A stretch of DNA of 64,000 nucleotides from CAVTJL01 sp963752325 (lineage in GTDB: Bacteria; Pseudomonadota; Alphaproteobacteria; Geminicoccales; Geminicoccaceae): assembly GCA_963752325.1 (NCBI GenBank), contig CAVVXU010000007.1, positions 901,583 through 965,582 on the forward strand. Reading direction: 5' to 3'. The position numbers and the translations under genes are program-made. Below, piece after piece: positions 19,847-31,522 of this stretch; within the stretch, counting starts at the first letter, position 1; each line of letters begins with the position of its first letter. The notes below the pieces were generated by a model, which saw nothing but the letters and a program-made list of their open reading frames with translations, was not told where the DNA came from and made no database searches.

Positions 19847-21276
19847 TCAGATCGTGATCGTTCCGGTCGCCAGGCCGTACACGCCGACGAGGGCGGCGGC
19901 GACGACGGCCATGAAGATGATCCACTCGGTAGACGTGAACAGGGGCTGGCCCTGCTCGCGGCGTGCGATGATGAACAGGATCGATCCCGGCGCGAACAGG
20001 ATGCAGGCCAGGAGCACGTATTTGAGGCCCCCGGCATAGAGCATGAACAAGGTGTAGATGGTCGCCAGCGCGCCGACGATCAGGCCCTTGCGCCGCTCCC
20101 GGGGCGAGCCCTCGTAGGTCTCGCCCTTCCAGGCCAGCTTCAGGGCGAACGCTGCTACCAGCACATAGGGGATCAGGGTCTTGGCGCTGGTCAGCGAGAG
20201 GGCGAGGTCGAAGGCCTCGCGCGCGAACAGGGTCAGGATCAGGAAGAGCTGCACGAGGCCGTTGGTGAGCCACAACGCCACGGACGGCACCTTGTTCTGG
20301 TTCTCTCCGGCCAGCCCTCTGGGGACGAGCCCGTCCTTCGCGGCCATGAAGAGAACCTCGGCGGCGAGCAGCGACCAGGCGAGGTAGGCGCCCAGCACCG
20401 AGACGAGGAGCCCGACGCTGATGAACACGCCGCCCCACGGCCCGACGCGCCGCCTCGAGCACGCCGGCCATCGAGGGCTGCCGCATGTCGGCGAGCTGGC
20501 TGCGGTCGAGCATGCCGAAGGGCAGCAGCGTCACCAGAACCAGCAGGCAGAGCACGCCCACGAAGCCGAAGATGGTGGCGAGGCCGACATCCTCGCGGCG
20601 CCGGGCATAGCGGGAATAGACGCTGGCGCCCTCGATACCGATGAACACGAAGACCGTGACGAGCATGGTGCTGCGCACCTGGGTGAACACCTCGCCCAAG
20701 CTGTAGGTGCCGCCGCCCCAGAAATTGCCGGTGAACTTGTCCGCCTTGAAGAAGACGAACATGACAATGATGAAAATGCCGATCGGCACGATCTTGGCGA
20801 TCGTCACGATCTTGTTGATAGCGGCCGCTTCCTTGATGCCGCGCAGGACCATGAAATGGACGGCCCACAGGACGATCGAGGAAAGGATCACGGCGATCAC
20901 GGTGTTGCCGTCGCCGAAGACCGGGAATGAATCGGCCGAGCGTCGAGTTGATCAGGATGAAATAGGTGGTGTTGCCGAGGCAGGTGCCGGCCCAGAAGCC
21001 GAAGGCGGCGGCGAAACCCAGATAGTTGCCGAAGCCAGCCTTCGCGTAGGCGAAGATGCCGGCGTCGAGGTCCGGCTTGCGCTGGGCCAGGGTCTGGAAG
21101 ACGAACGCCAGCATGAGCATGCCAACGCCGGCGATGGTCCAGGCGATGAGCGCCCCGAATGGCCCCGTCGCCTGACCGAAGGAGCGCGGCAGCGAGAAGA
21201 TTCCCGCTCCGACCATCGATCCGACGACCATGGCCGTCAGGGTCGGAAGCGTGAACTTCGCCGTCGACTCTGCCAT
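19847..21276 (-). CDS. arcD: APC-family arginine/ornithine antiporter (two frameshifts)
   Basis: About 475 residues and 12 helices after correction. The APC N-terminal signature VVGSMVGAGIFSLPRSFGQ is intact. Extra bases lie at about 20928 (between GRF and FPVFGDGNT) and 20447 (between VLEAA and VGPWGGVFISVG). Later conserved segments are AYLAWSLLAAEVLFMAAKDGLVP and ENQNKVPSVALWLTN, typical of the basic amino acid/polyamine antiporters (ArcD/ArgO-like APC). Being directly upstream of arcA, it probably exchanges arginine for ornithine or citrulline. Confidence 0.88.
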
Positions 21277-21515
21277 TTTCAGCCCCCTGTCAGCCGATAC
21301 GGCTATCGGTCGTTCTTTGCCACAATACGAGGGGAGTCTTAGCGGAATAACACAGAGGCTGGCAAGTTACATCGCGAGCGCCGTTACTTGCTGCATCGCA
21401 GTATTGTATTCACAGGATTGCTCTTGTTGCAGTTGACCCTAGCCTCGTGGCCGTCGAGCCTCCGCGTTTATGGCAGACGATGTATGGCCCCGTGACAGGA
21501 AGCCGGCTCTGCCCT

Positions 21516-22983
21516 TCATTCTCCAGCGGTGCTGGCGGCGCTAGCGGCCGGGGCCGCCTTCCGGCCGATCAGGACCGCGACCACGATCGCAATGACGGGG
21601 CTGAAGAGGTTGTAGAAGCAGAAGGGCAGCATGTGGAGCGTGGTGACGCCGAGCGTTGCGGCCATGAAGGCGCCGCAGCTGTTCCACGGCACCAGCGGCG
21701 CCGTCACGATGCCGCCGTCGCCGAGCGACCGCGACAGGACGTGCAGCGGGAGGCCGCGGCGGACGAACTCCTCCTTGAAGGTGCGGCCGGGCAGGACGAC
21801 CGCGAGATACTGGTCGGCGGCAACGATGTTGATGCCGATCGCCGCTACCAGGACCGCGGTGACGAGGCTCACGGTGGAGCGGGCCAGACGCGCGACGGGT
21901 GCCACCACGCGGTCGAGCAGGCCGGCATGGTGCATCACCGAGCCGAACGCCAACGCCGCCATGATCAGCCAGACCGTGTTCAGCATGCTGTCCATGCCGC
22001 CGCGGGACAGCAGCACGTCGAGGTCCGCGTTGCCGCTCCGATAGACGAAGCCCGTGGCGAGCGCCTGCCACACGCCCTTGATGAAGTCCGAGCCAAACCG
22101 GCAGGTCGGGCCGGGCGGCATGCTGCAGCACGAGGCCCGGCACCAGGATCACCGCCATCACGCCACCCGCCAGGGCACCGCTCAGGATGGCGAGGAACGG
22201 CGGCACGCGCGCAACCGATGCCACGATCACGACGGCCACAGGGATGAACGCCCAGGCCGTCACCGCGAAGCGGCTGGAGATGGCGGCCTGGGTGGCCGAG
22301 GCATCGAAGTCGCCGGGGCTTCCGAGCAGCCCGAAAATCGCGAGGGAGAGGAGGAGGGCGGGCACGCCGGTGACAAGGCTGGCCCGGATGTGCTCGAGCA
22401 GCGGGACCCCGGTCGCTGCCGAGGCCAAGTTCGCCGTGTCCGAGAGCGGCGACGAGCGATCGCCGAAATAGGCGCCGGAGATCACGGCGCCGGCCGTCAC
22501 ATAGGGCGAGAGGTCCATCTGCTGGGCCACGCCCATCATGCCGACGCCGATCGTGGCGACCGTCGTCCAGGAGCTGCCGATGCTCGCGGAGATCAGCCCG
22601 CAGATGACGCAAGCGGAAAGGTAGAAAAAGTTCGGGCTGAGCACCCCCAGCGCATAGTAGACCATCGCCACGAGCGTGCCGCTCATGGCCCAGGTGCCGA
22701 TCAGCGCTCCGACCGCGAACAGGATGAAGATCGCCGGCAGGGCCGAGGCGATGCCATCGACCACCGCCTGACGGATGTCGTTCCAGGCGTGCCCATTCTT
22801 CCAGGCGATGCCCGCGGCTGCCGTCGCGGCCAGGGTGAGCGCTATCTGCGTCGGTCCGAACGCGGCGTTGTCGCCGAACAGCACGAAGCTCGCCACGACG
22901 AGGACAACGAGGAAAAGCACTGCAACGAATGCATCCGCCGAGGACGACGGTCTCGGCTCCCGGCTCGACTGGGCCGCGCTCAT
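21516..22983 (-). CDS. nhaC: Na+/H+ antiporter, NhaC family (one frameshift)
   Basis: About 488 residues after correction, with roughly 12 helices. NhaC signatures include ICGLISASIGSSWTTVATIG and GAVISGAYFGDRSSPLSDTA in the first half, plus IGINIVAADQYLAVVLPGR and APLVPWNSCGAFMAATLGV in the second. An extra base around 22100-22125 shifts the frame between VLQHAA and DFIKGVWQALATGF. ATG 22983 was chosen because the 12 upstream codons are Arg/Gly-rich and unconserved. The 239-bp gap to the permease gene (21277-21515) has locally higher AT and probably holds the permease promoter. Confidence 0.9.
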
Positions 22984-23175
22984 GACAGGGTGTGTCCTCC
23001 CACGCCCCAACGGGCGCACTCTGAACTGTGCAGCATCGGCGCGAGTGCCGTCAATCGGGCTTCATTGCTGCAGTGCGGCATAGCGCCCACATGCCGGTTC
23101 CGTCATGGCCCTGTCGTCGCAAAGGCTTTACCCGGATAGCCTAGAGACTGGTTGTCGTCTCTGGCGGAGTAGCAG

Positions 23176-24196
23176 ATGCGACGTGACGAGCTGTTGGTTG
23201 ACTTGGCGCTCCAGGGCGGTGGGGCGCATGGCGCCTTCACCTGGGGCGTGCTGGACCGCCTCCTCGAGGAGCCGTGGCTGAAGATCGACGGCATCTCCGG
23301 GACGTCGGCCGGGGCGATGAATGCAGCGGTGCTGGCCGATGGTCATGCTGCGGGCGGGGCCGAGGGTGCCCGCGCCGCGCTTGAGCGCTTCTGGCGCAGC
23401 GTCTCCGATGCCGCCCGGTTGAGCCCCTTGCAGCGAGGCTTCCTCGACGTGCTGCTGGGGCGCTGGACGCTCGATCATTCGCCCGCGTTCGTGGCCATGG
23501 ATCTCGCCTCGCGGCTGTTCTCGCCCTACGATCTGAACCCCAGCGGTTCCAACCCGCTGAGCGATATCCTGGCCGACTGCGTCGACTTCGACCGCCTCGC
23601 CAAGGCGCCGATCAAGGTCTTCGTCACCGCCACCAATGTGCGTACCGGCCGTGGCCGAGTGTTCCGCAACGCCGAGATCACGCCCGACGCGATGCTGGCC
23701 TCGGCCTGCCTGCCCACCATGTTCCAGGCGGTCGAGATCGACGGCGAGGCCTACTGGGACGGGGGCTATTCCGGCAACCCGACGATGACGCCGCTCATTC
23801 GCGAATGCCGCTCGAGGGATACCATCCTCGTCGCCATCAACCCGGTCGAGCGGCCCGGGACGCCACGTACGGCCCGCGACATCCTCAACCGGTTGAACGA
23901 GGTCTCCTTCAACGCGGTGCTGCTGAAGGAGCTGCGCATGATAGCGCTGCTCCGCCAGGTGGCCGATCCCGGCAACAGCGAGGGTGCCATGTGGGCGGGC
24001 ATGCGCATCCACCTCGTCGCCAGCAGGATGATGACGGAGCTCGGCTACTCCTCCAAGCTCAACGCCGAATGGGCCTTTCTCACCATGCTGCGCGACGAGG
24101 GGCGCCGAAGCGCCGAGTCCTTCCTGGCCGGACGGGGCAAGGAGCTGGGGACGCGCTCGACCCTGCGATATCGACCAGCTCCTGGTGGGTGTCTGA
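23176..24196 (+). CDS. Patatin-like phospholipase (one frameshift)
   Basis: A 340-residue patatin. The oxyanion loop GGGAHGAF (residues 14-21), nucleophile elbow GISGTSAGAMNA and the catalytic Asp in YWDGGYSGNP form the complete Ser-Asp dyad set. An extra C at about 24166 shifts the last 11 codons; the corrected end reads DIDQLLVGV and stops at 24194-24196, overlapping the GTG start of the permease. The uncorrected frame would run into the permease gene and give a nonsense tail. It is a predicted cytoplasmic lipid acyl hydrolase; this subfamily is often next to GntP-type permeases or 3-hydroxybutyrate dehydrogenase genes. Confidence 0.9.
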
Positions 24197-25655
24197 GGCC
24201 GTGGGGCTCCTGGGGATACTGCTCGGCCTGGGCCTCCTCGTCTGGCTCGCCTACCGCGGCTGGAGCATCCTGCTTCTGGCCCCGGCCGCGGCGATCATCG
24301 CCTCCGTCGCGTCGCGCGAGCCGGCGCTGGCCCATTGGACGCAGACCTTCATGGGCAGCGCGTCGGGCTTCCTCGCGCAGTTCTTCCCCCTGTTTCTCCT
24401 GGGCGCGCTCTTCGGCAAGCTCATGGAGGACAGCGGCTCGGTCGGGGCGATCGCGCAATACATGACCGAACGGCTGGGGCCGAAGCGTGCGGTGCTGGCG
24501 GTGGTGCTGGCGGGCGCGCTCGTCACCTATGGCGGCGTCAGCCTCTTCGTCGCCTTCTTCGTGCTGGCGCCGATGGCCCAGGCGCTGTTCCGCGCCGCCA
24601 ACATCCCGCACCGGCTGATGCCCGCGGCCATAGCGCTCGGCACCTCGACCTTCACCATGTCGGCCCTGCCCGGAACGCCGGCCATCCAGAACGCCATCCC
24701 GATGCCCTTCTTCGGCACCACGCCCTTCGCCGCACCGGGGCTCGGCATCATCGCCGCAGCCATCATGCTGGGCTTCGGCCTCTGGTGGCTGGGCCGGCGC
24801 GAGGCCGCGGCGCGCGGGGCGGGCGAGGGCTATGGCGGCGACGGTGGTCGCCCCCGATGCGGCCGCCGACGACGAGCTCGATCCGCGAGCGCGCCACCAC
24901 CGCCCGCGAGTTCGATCCGGCCGAGATCCATCGCGGTCACGAAAGCGCCGCCCAGCCGCCGATCGTCCTCGCGGCACTCCCTCTGGTCGTGGTGATCGTC
25001 GTCAACTTCGTGATGGCGATGGTCGTGCTGCCGCGCATCGACGCCTCGTTCCTCGCCGAGAAGCAGCTGGGGCGCCACCTCGCTGCAGTCGGTGGGTGGC
25101 GTGTGGGCGGTCGTGGTGGCGCTGGCCGTGGCGATCCTCGTCGTGGTCCTGGTCAACTGGCGTCGCCTGCCGCGCCTGCGCTCGAGCATGGACGCCGGCG
25201 CCAACGCGGCCGTCCTGCCGGCGGTCAGCGTCGCCAGCCTCGTGGGCTTCGGCGCGGTCGTCGCGGCGCTGCCGGCCTTCGCCATGGTGCGCGAGTGGGT
25301 GCTCTCGATCGGCGGCGGGCCGCTGGTCTCGCTGGCCGTCGCGACAAACGTGCTCTCGGCCCTCACGGGCTCGGCCTCGGGCGGCCTGACGATCGCGCTC
25401 GACGCGCTGGGCAGCACCTATCTGCGCATCGCGGCCGAGACGGGCATCGATCCGGCGCTGCTGCACCGCGTGGCCGTGATGTCGGCCGGCACGCTTGACA
25501 GCCTGCCGCACAACGGTGCCGTCGTGACCATGCTGGCCGTGTGCGGCTCGACCCACGCCAAGAGCTATCTCGACATCGTCATGGTCGCGATCGTCGGCGC
25601 CATCCTGGCGCTGATCGCCGTGATCGTCCTGGGCACGCTCTTCGGATCGTTCTGA
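24189..25655 (+). CDS. GntP-family permease (three frameshifts)
   Basis: About 487 residues. The GTG start overlaps the patatin stop by 8 bp. Conserved GntP features are FFPLFLLGALFGKLMEDSGS, GALVTYGGVSLFVAFFVLAP and STFTMSALPGTPAIQNAIP in the first half, with ALTGSASGGLTIALDALG and GTLDSLPHNGAVVTMLAVC in the second. Extra bases lie near 24835, near 24880 (both in the central cytoplasmic loop around APDAAADDEL and ERATTAREFDPAEI) and within the G-run at 25069-25072. GntP transporters take up gluconate or related hydroxy acids. The pairing with a patatin hints at hydroxybutyrate-type substrates. Confidence 0.88.
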
Positions 25656-25674
25656 GCCAGGCCGGCCCCTGCCC

Positions 25675-26796
25675 CTACATGGGATAGCGCAGGATCGCCG
25701 CCAGCCGGGCGTTCCCGGGGATGTCGCTCTTGCGGACCGCCATCACCCTGGCACCACTTGTCAGCGCGCGCGCCGCGATCTCGTCGATCACCCCGTAGCT
25801 GTCGCGGCCGGGAGCCTCGGCGAAGGTGACGGCACCGCTCGTCTCGTCCACCGTTCCCGGCACCGTCTCGTCCATGTCGACCAGAAGCGCCTCGATCGCG
25901 CCGAACGTCGCAGCACGCGCCGCCTGCGCGATGTCGGTGGTCGTGCGCTGCTGCTGCGCCCGGCTCTCGAAACGGGCACGGAGCTCGGCCACGGTCTCGG
26001 CATGGAGGCGGTCGAGCCCGGCGCGTGCGGCGGCCGCGAGCTCGGCATCGGCGCTGCGGTCCGGGCTGCCGGCGAGCGTCTCCCGCGCCAGCTCGGGATG
26101 GCTGCTGACCGAGCGGTAGATCGACGCCAGCGGCTCGGTGGCGGCGAGGAACAGCGGCACGCGGCTGCCGGCCAGCACCGGCCGCAGGGCCGCCTCGACC
26201 TTGCGCGCATACTGGACGAGCCGGACCTTCTGCCCTTCCGAGCCCTGGATCCGGCCCTTCGGCGAGCGGTCGTTGATCGTCGAGCGGCCGGCGGCATCGG
26301 CGGCGTCACGGGGCAGGTCCTGGACCCTGACCTCGACCGCAGGGCCGCTCGGCGGGACCTCGATGACGCGCGCCGCCCCCTCCGAAAGGGCCAGCACGAG
26401 CGCGGCCTGCGGGAAGGTGACGGCGCGCAGCAGCGGCTTCAGGTGGAAGCGATCGGACACCTCGACCTGGGAGGGGATCTTGTTGGCGAGACGGAACGAC
26501 AGGAGCTGGCTCGGCGTCGCCAGGAGGGCGAGGCTCGTCGCCTGGAAGCGCCAGAACGCCTCATCCTCGCCGAGCGCCTCCAGAGGCTCGCGGATCGCGG
26601 TGACCGTGGCCTTGTCCACCGCCGCCTCCTCGAGCTGCCGGCAGGCCTCCTTGAGGAGGTTGCCGAGCTCGATCCGCGCCGCGTCCGTGTGCTGCGAGAG
26701 CGGCGTCGTCTCGAGATAGATCGAGACGCAGGCGGCCGAGCGGGTGTGCATCAGCCGCTTGAGCTGGTCCGTGGTCGGCAGGTCGAGATAGAGCAT
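25675..26796 (-). CDS. baeRF-domain protein (bacterial relative of archaeo-eukaryotic release factor eRF1)
   Basis: A 373-residue soluble protein. The N-terminal third (CVSIYLETTPLSQHTDAARI) and the C-terminal eRF1_3-like part (YGVIDEIAARALTSGARVMA then VRKSDIP) match the bacterial archaeo-eukaryotic release factor families. ATG 26796 was chosen, as ten upstream codons are unconserved. Members are thought to act on ribosomes or tRNA under stress, with no demonstrated function. The canonical GGQ of eRF1 is not visible. It faces the GntP gene (19 bp between stops) and follows the hydrolase gene by 145 bp on the same strand. Confidence 0.8.
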   Translation of the reverse strand: MLYLDLPTTDQLKRLMHTRSAACVSIYLETTPLSQHTDAARIELGNLLKEACRQLEEAAVDKATVTAIREPLEALGEDEAFWRFQATSLALLATPSQLLSFRLANKIPSQVEVSDRFHLKPLLRAVTFPQAALVLALSEGAARVIEVPPSGPAVEVRVQDLPRDAADAAGRSTINDRSPKGRIQGSEGQKVRLVQYARKVEAALRPVLAGSRVPLFLAATEPLASIYRSVSSHPELARETLAGSPDRSADAELAAAARAGLDRLHAETVAELRARFESRAQQQRTTTDIAQAARAATFGAIEALLVDMDETVPGTVDETSGAVTFAEAPGRDSYGVIDEIAARALTSGARVMAVRKSDIPGNARLAAILRYPM

Positions 26797-26941
26797 GGCG
26801 TCGTCCCCTGATCGTGGCGGCCCCACGGGGTCGGTAGTCTAGCAGATAGCTCGGCGCGGAGGCAGGCCATGGGAGCACAGCATGCGGTTGGCCGGCGGTG
26901 GCGATGGTTGGGCCGTATTGGTTGCCCGGCGCCCGCGGCGC

Positions 26942-28457
26942 TCAGGGCTTGGCGGTGGCCGATCCGGCTTCCTTGATCGGCGTGGGGATCCCGGCCTCGA
27001 TGCGGGCGATCGTGAAGGGATAGAACGGGTTCGACGTCATCCGCATCAGCGACTCCGGGCTGATGATGAGGGCGCCGCGCTCGCCGCGGGCGGCCAGCGC
27101 CCCGAGCTCGACGCCGAACTCGGGCTCGCCCTGGGGCTGCATCCCATAGAGCGAATCGTTCATCGGGAACGGGATCGCCAGGTGCGAGAGCGAGAAGACG
27201 CCAGCCGGATAGGAGAGGCCCAGCTCCTCCGTCTGCTCGGCGGTGGCGCCGGCCTCGGTCACGCGTGCCACGACCTGGCTCGTCCCGGGGTCGGCGTTCG
27301 TCACGATGGTGGTGCGGTAGGCGCGTGGTGCCGGTGGCAGGAGCCGGCTCGGCGTGGTGTCGAAGCTGACGCGCAGCAGGGGGCCGAACTTGACCGTCCT
27401 GTTGAGGTCGAAGAGCACGAGCTCGCTGCCGTTCGCCGGCAGACGGTTGTAGAGGGCCGTGATGATCGCCCGGGTGCTGACCGTGAAGTCGATCACCGAC
27501 TGGAAGGTCAGGATCGGCGGCAGGCCGTCCAGCTTGTGCTCGTTCGCGAGCCTGTCGATCTGCGCCTGCAGGGCCACCGTCAGGCGGTGGGACTGCGTGG
27601 CCCCGTTCACCGGGAAAGAGTTGTACTTGAAGGGGATGAACTCCGGCACCACCGAGAGCCAGGCGGCCTTGGCGAAGGCCGGGAGGATCGCCGGCAGGGC
27701 GGCGAGGCCGGCGAAGCGCGCAAAGCGCGTGATGCCGATCATCGGCGAGATCAGCACGAGCCGGTCCGGGCGTGGACAGCTCCGGATTCTCGATCGCGTC
27801 CAGCGCATACTTCATCGCCAGGGCGCCGCCGTTCGAGAAGCCGACGATCTGCAGCGGCTGCGACGGGCCGATCCGCCGCCGAGCCTCGCGCACCGCGAGC
27901 CGCGTCGCCGCCGACCAGTCCTCCCATTCGACATCGGTCAGCCCCGACGGCACGGTTCCGTGGCCGGGCATCCTGATGGCGATCGCGACGAAGCCGTGGG
28001 CGCTGTAGCTCTGCGCGACGTGGCGCAGGCTGTAGGGCGAATCGGTGAGCCCGTGCAGCAGCACCACCGCTCCCGCGGGCGGACCGTCCGGCTCCAGGAT
28101 GTAGGATCGGTTCCAGTCTTGCGCGAAGTGACCGGGATAGATCGGGCTGTCCGCGAAGTACCGGTTGACGGGCACCCGGTCCTTGGCGGGCAGCTTGTCC
28201 GTCACCTCGGTCCGGACCTCGTCGAAGATCTTCTGCTCGGCCGCCATGTACTGGGCCCAGTCGGCCTTATCGAGCTCCTTTGCATGCATGTCGTGGGGCA
28301 CGAAGGTGTGCCAGAGCTCGAGCGGCTGGCCGCGCTGCGCGTTGTACGCCCGGACACCGAGGAGGGTCAGAGCGACGACGACCACCAGCAGTGCCAGGGT
28401 GCGCCCTATCCTGGCCACCCGGCGCAGGAACGTCGGGGGCCGCGACCGTCTGCTCAC
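26942..28457 (-). CDS. Membrane-anchored alpha/beta hydrolase (one frameshift)
   Basis: About 504 residues. An N-terminal membrane helix (TLALLVVVVALTLLGV) is followed by an alpha/beta hydrolase fold: oxyanion HGLTDSPYSLR, nucleophile Ser in VGFSNGGALAMKYAL. An extra base at about 27773 shifts the frame between IENPELS and RPDRLVLISPMIG. The second half is a long, family-specific cap. The GTG start at 28457 overlaps the RND transporter stop by 4 bp, so the hydrolase is the last gene of the efflux operon. The substrate is unknown; monoacylglycerol lipase-like esterases share this layout. Confidence 0.85.
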
Positions 28458-31400
28458 GTGGGGGCCACTGCCGCGGCGTCAGCAGTACCTTCCCTGCCCC
28501 CGAACCAAGCGAGATAGAGGGCCGGCAGGAAGATCAGCGTCAGCAGCGTGCCCACCAGCAGGCCGCCCATGATCGCGAAGGCCATCGGCCCCCAGAAGAC
28601 GGTGGGTGCGATCGGGATCATGCCCAGCACGGTCGAGACCGCGGTCAGCATGATCGGCCGGAAGCGCGAGCTGCTGGCCCCGACGACCGCGTCCCACACC
28701 GACTTGCCGGCGGCCCGCTCGGCATCGATCTGGCCGATCAGGATCACCGCGTTCTTGGTGATGATCCCGATCAGCGCCAGGATGCCCAGGATGGCGACGA
28801 AGCCAAGCGGTCGGCCCGAGACGAGCAGCGCTGCCACGACGCCGATGAGGCCGAGCGGCGCCACGCAGAGCACCACGATGAGGCGCTGGAAGCTCCTGAG
28901 CTGGATCATCAGGACCGTCAGCATGATGACCAGCATCGCCGGCACGACCGCGATGACCGAGGCCTGCGACTTCTGGCTCTCCTCGACGGTGCCGCCGACG
29001 ACGATGCGATAGGGCTTCTCCAGGCTGGCATCGAGCTTGGCGATGTCGGGGGCCAGCGCATCGACCACGCCTTCGGGCAGCACGCCCTGCCTGACGTCGG
29101 CCTGGACGGTCAGCGTCGGCACCCGGTCGCGACGCCACAGCAGCGGCAGCTCCTGCCCATAGTCGAACGTCGCGAACTGGCTCAGTGGGACCGTGCGCCC
29201 GTTCGGCAGCGGCACCTGCAGGGTGGAGAGCGTCTCGAGCGAGACGCGCTGCTCGTCATTGGCACGAACGAGGACATTGACCAGATAGATGCCGTCACGC
29301 ACCTGCGTGACATTCGTGCCGGTGATCACCGTGTTGAGCACGCCCGCCACGGCATCGGAGCTGAGCCCAAGCAGGCGCGCCCGCTCCTGATCGATGTGGA
29401 TGCGGACCTCGCGCGCCGGCTCCATCCAGTTGAAGTTGACCTCCTGGGTGTCGGGATTGCGCGCGATCTCCTGGGCCAGATCGAGCGCAATCGTCCGTAC
29501 CCTTTGCGGGTCGGGGCCGCTCACCCGGTACTGGATCGGCCAGCCGACCGGCGGGCCCAGCTCGAGCGGATAGGCACGGCCCACCACGCTCGGGAACTGC
29601 TCGGCCAGCGCCTTGTCGATCTTCTGGCGCAACCGCTCCCGGGCCGCCACGTCCTTGGCCACGATGACCGCCTGGGAGAAGAAGCTGTTGGGCAGCTGCA
29701 CGTTCAGCGGCAGGTAGAAGCGGATGGCGCCACGCCCGACATAGGTGCTCCACCCCACCACGTCGGGGTCGCCCTTGAGGAGCGCATCGAAGCGGGTGGC
29801 CATGTCGTCGCTGGCATAGATCGACGCGTTCTGCGGCAGCGTCAGGTCGACCAGCAGCTCTGGCCGGTCCGAGGAAGGAAAGAACTGACGCGGGATCAGT
29901 GGCATCAAAAGGATCGAGCCGACGAACAGGCCCAAGGTTATCGCGATCGTGGCCCATCTGAGGCGCAGCGCCAGAACGAGAAAGCTCCGGTACCAGCGCG
30001 TGACGAGCGGCGGCTCGTCGCTCTTGCGGGGCTTCGGGGGCTTGAGGATCGCGATGCCCATGACCGGCGCGAAGACGACGGCCACCACCCACGAGACGAG
30101 CAGCGCTATCGTCACGACGGCGAAGAGCGAGAAGGTGTACTCGCCGGCCGAGCTCTGCGCGAAGCCCACCGGCACGAAGCCGGCGATCGTGACGAAGGTG
30201 CCGGCCAGCATCGCGAAGGCATAGGTGCGGAAGGCGAACCTCGCCGCCTCCTCCTTGTCGTCGCCGGCCGCGAGACGGGTCAGCATGGCGTCCGACGTGG
30301 TCATGGCATCGTCGACGAGCAGCGCCAGCGCGATGATCAGGGCGCCCAGCGAGATCCGCTGCATGTCGATGCCGGCCGATCTGCATCAACGGGAAGACGA
30401 TGGCGAGCGTGAGCGGGATCGACAGCGCCACGATGAGGCCGGGGCGGACGCCGAGGCTGATGAAGCTGATCGCCAGGATGATCGCGATCGCCTGCCACAG
30501 CGAGGTCATGAACTCGCCGATGGCATGGTCGACCGTGACCGGCTGGTCCGCCACCAGGACCGGCTGGATGCCGATCGGCAGGTTGGCGGTGATCTCCTCC
30601 ATCGCCTCGTGGATGTTCTTGCCGAGCGCCAGGATGTCGCCGCCGTCGCGCATGGCGATGGCGAGCCCGATCGCCGGCTTGCCGTCGACGCGGAACATGG
30701 GCTGGGGCGGGTCGGCGAAGCCGCGCCGGACCTTGGCGATGTCGGCCAGCCTTATCATGCGGCCGCCGGCGACGAAGGTGGTGTCGAGAATGTCCTGCTC
30801 GGATTCGAACGAGCCCGAGACCCGTATGCGAGATCGTCTCGTCCCCGGTCTGGATGACGCCGGCCGGCCGGACCACGTTCTGGGTCTGCAAGGCGGCCAG
30901 CAGGGCGCTCCGGTCGATGCCGAGGCTCGCCAGCTGCCGCATCGAGAACTCGACGAAGATCACCTCGTCCTGGGCACCCAGGATCTCGATCTTCGAGACG
31001 TCGGGCACCTGGAGCAGCTTCGAGCGCGCGTCCTCGACATAGTCGCGCAGCTCGCGCTGGGTGAACCCGTCGGCGGTGAAGCCGTAGATGATGCCGAATG
31101 TGTCGCCGAACCGGTCGTTGAAGAACGGCCCGACCACGCCGGCGGGCAGAGGTGGGCCGGATGTCGTTGACGTCGTTGCGGACCTGCTGCCAGATCGCCG
31201 GGATCTCGGGTGCCGTCACCGAGCCCTTCAGATCGACGAAGATCGTCGTCGAGCCCGCCCGCGTGAAGCTGCGGAGATTGTCGAGGCCGGGCAGCTCCTG
31301 CAGCTTGCGCTCGATCCGCTCGGTGACCTGCTGCTCGGTATCCTCGATCGTCGCCCCCGGCCAAGCCGCCTGCACCACCATCGTCTTGATGGTGAAGGAC

Positions 31401-31522
31401 GGATCCTCGTTGCGGCCCAGGCTGAAGAAGGCCGCCACCCCCGCCACCACGGCGACGATCATGAAGTAGACGACGAGGGCCTTGTTCTTGAGCGCCCAGC
31501 CCGAGAGGTTGAGCTCCTTCAT
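28454..31522 (-). CDS. RND efflux permease, HAE1-like (three frameshifts)
   Basis: About 1022 residues, the usual RND length, with the two large periplasmic loops and 12 helices. Conserved parts: ERIERKLQELPGLDNLRSFT, LGIDRSALLAALQTQNVVRP, ALLVDDAMTTSDAML (TM4 Asp pair) and ITKNAVILIGQIDAERAAGK. Extra bases occur near 31150 (IRPT to LPAGVVGPFFND), 30831 (GDETI to RIRVSGSFESEQ) and 30378 (FPLMQI to AGIDMQRISLG). ATG 31522 overlaps the adaptor stop. It pumps substrates across the envelope with an adaptor and an outer-membrane channel; no TolC gene is present here. Confidence 0.92.
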
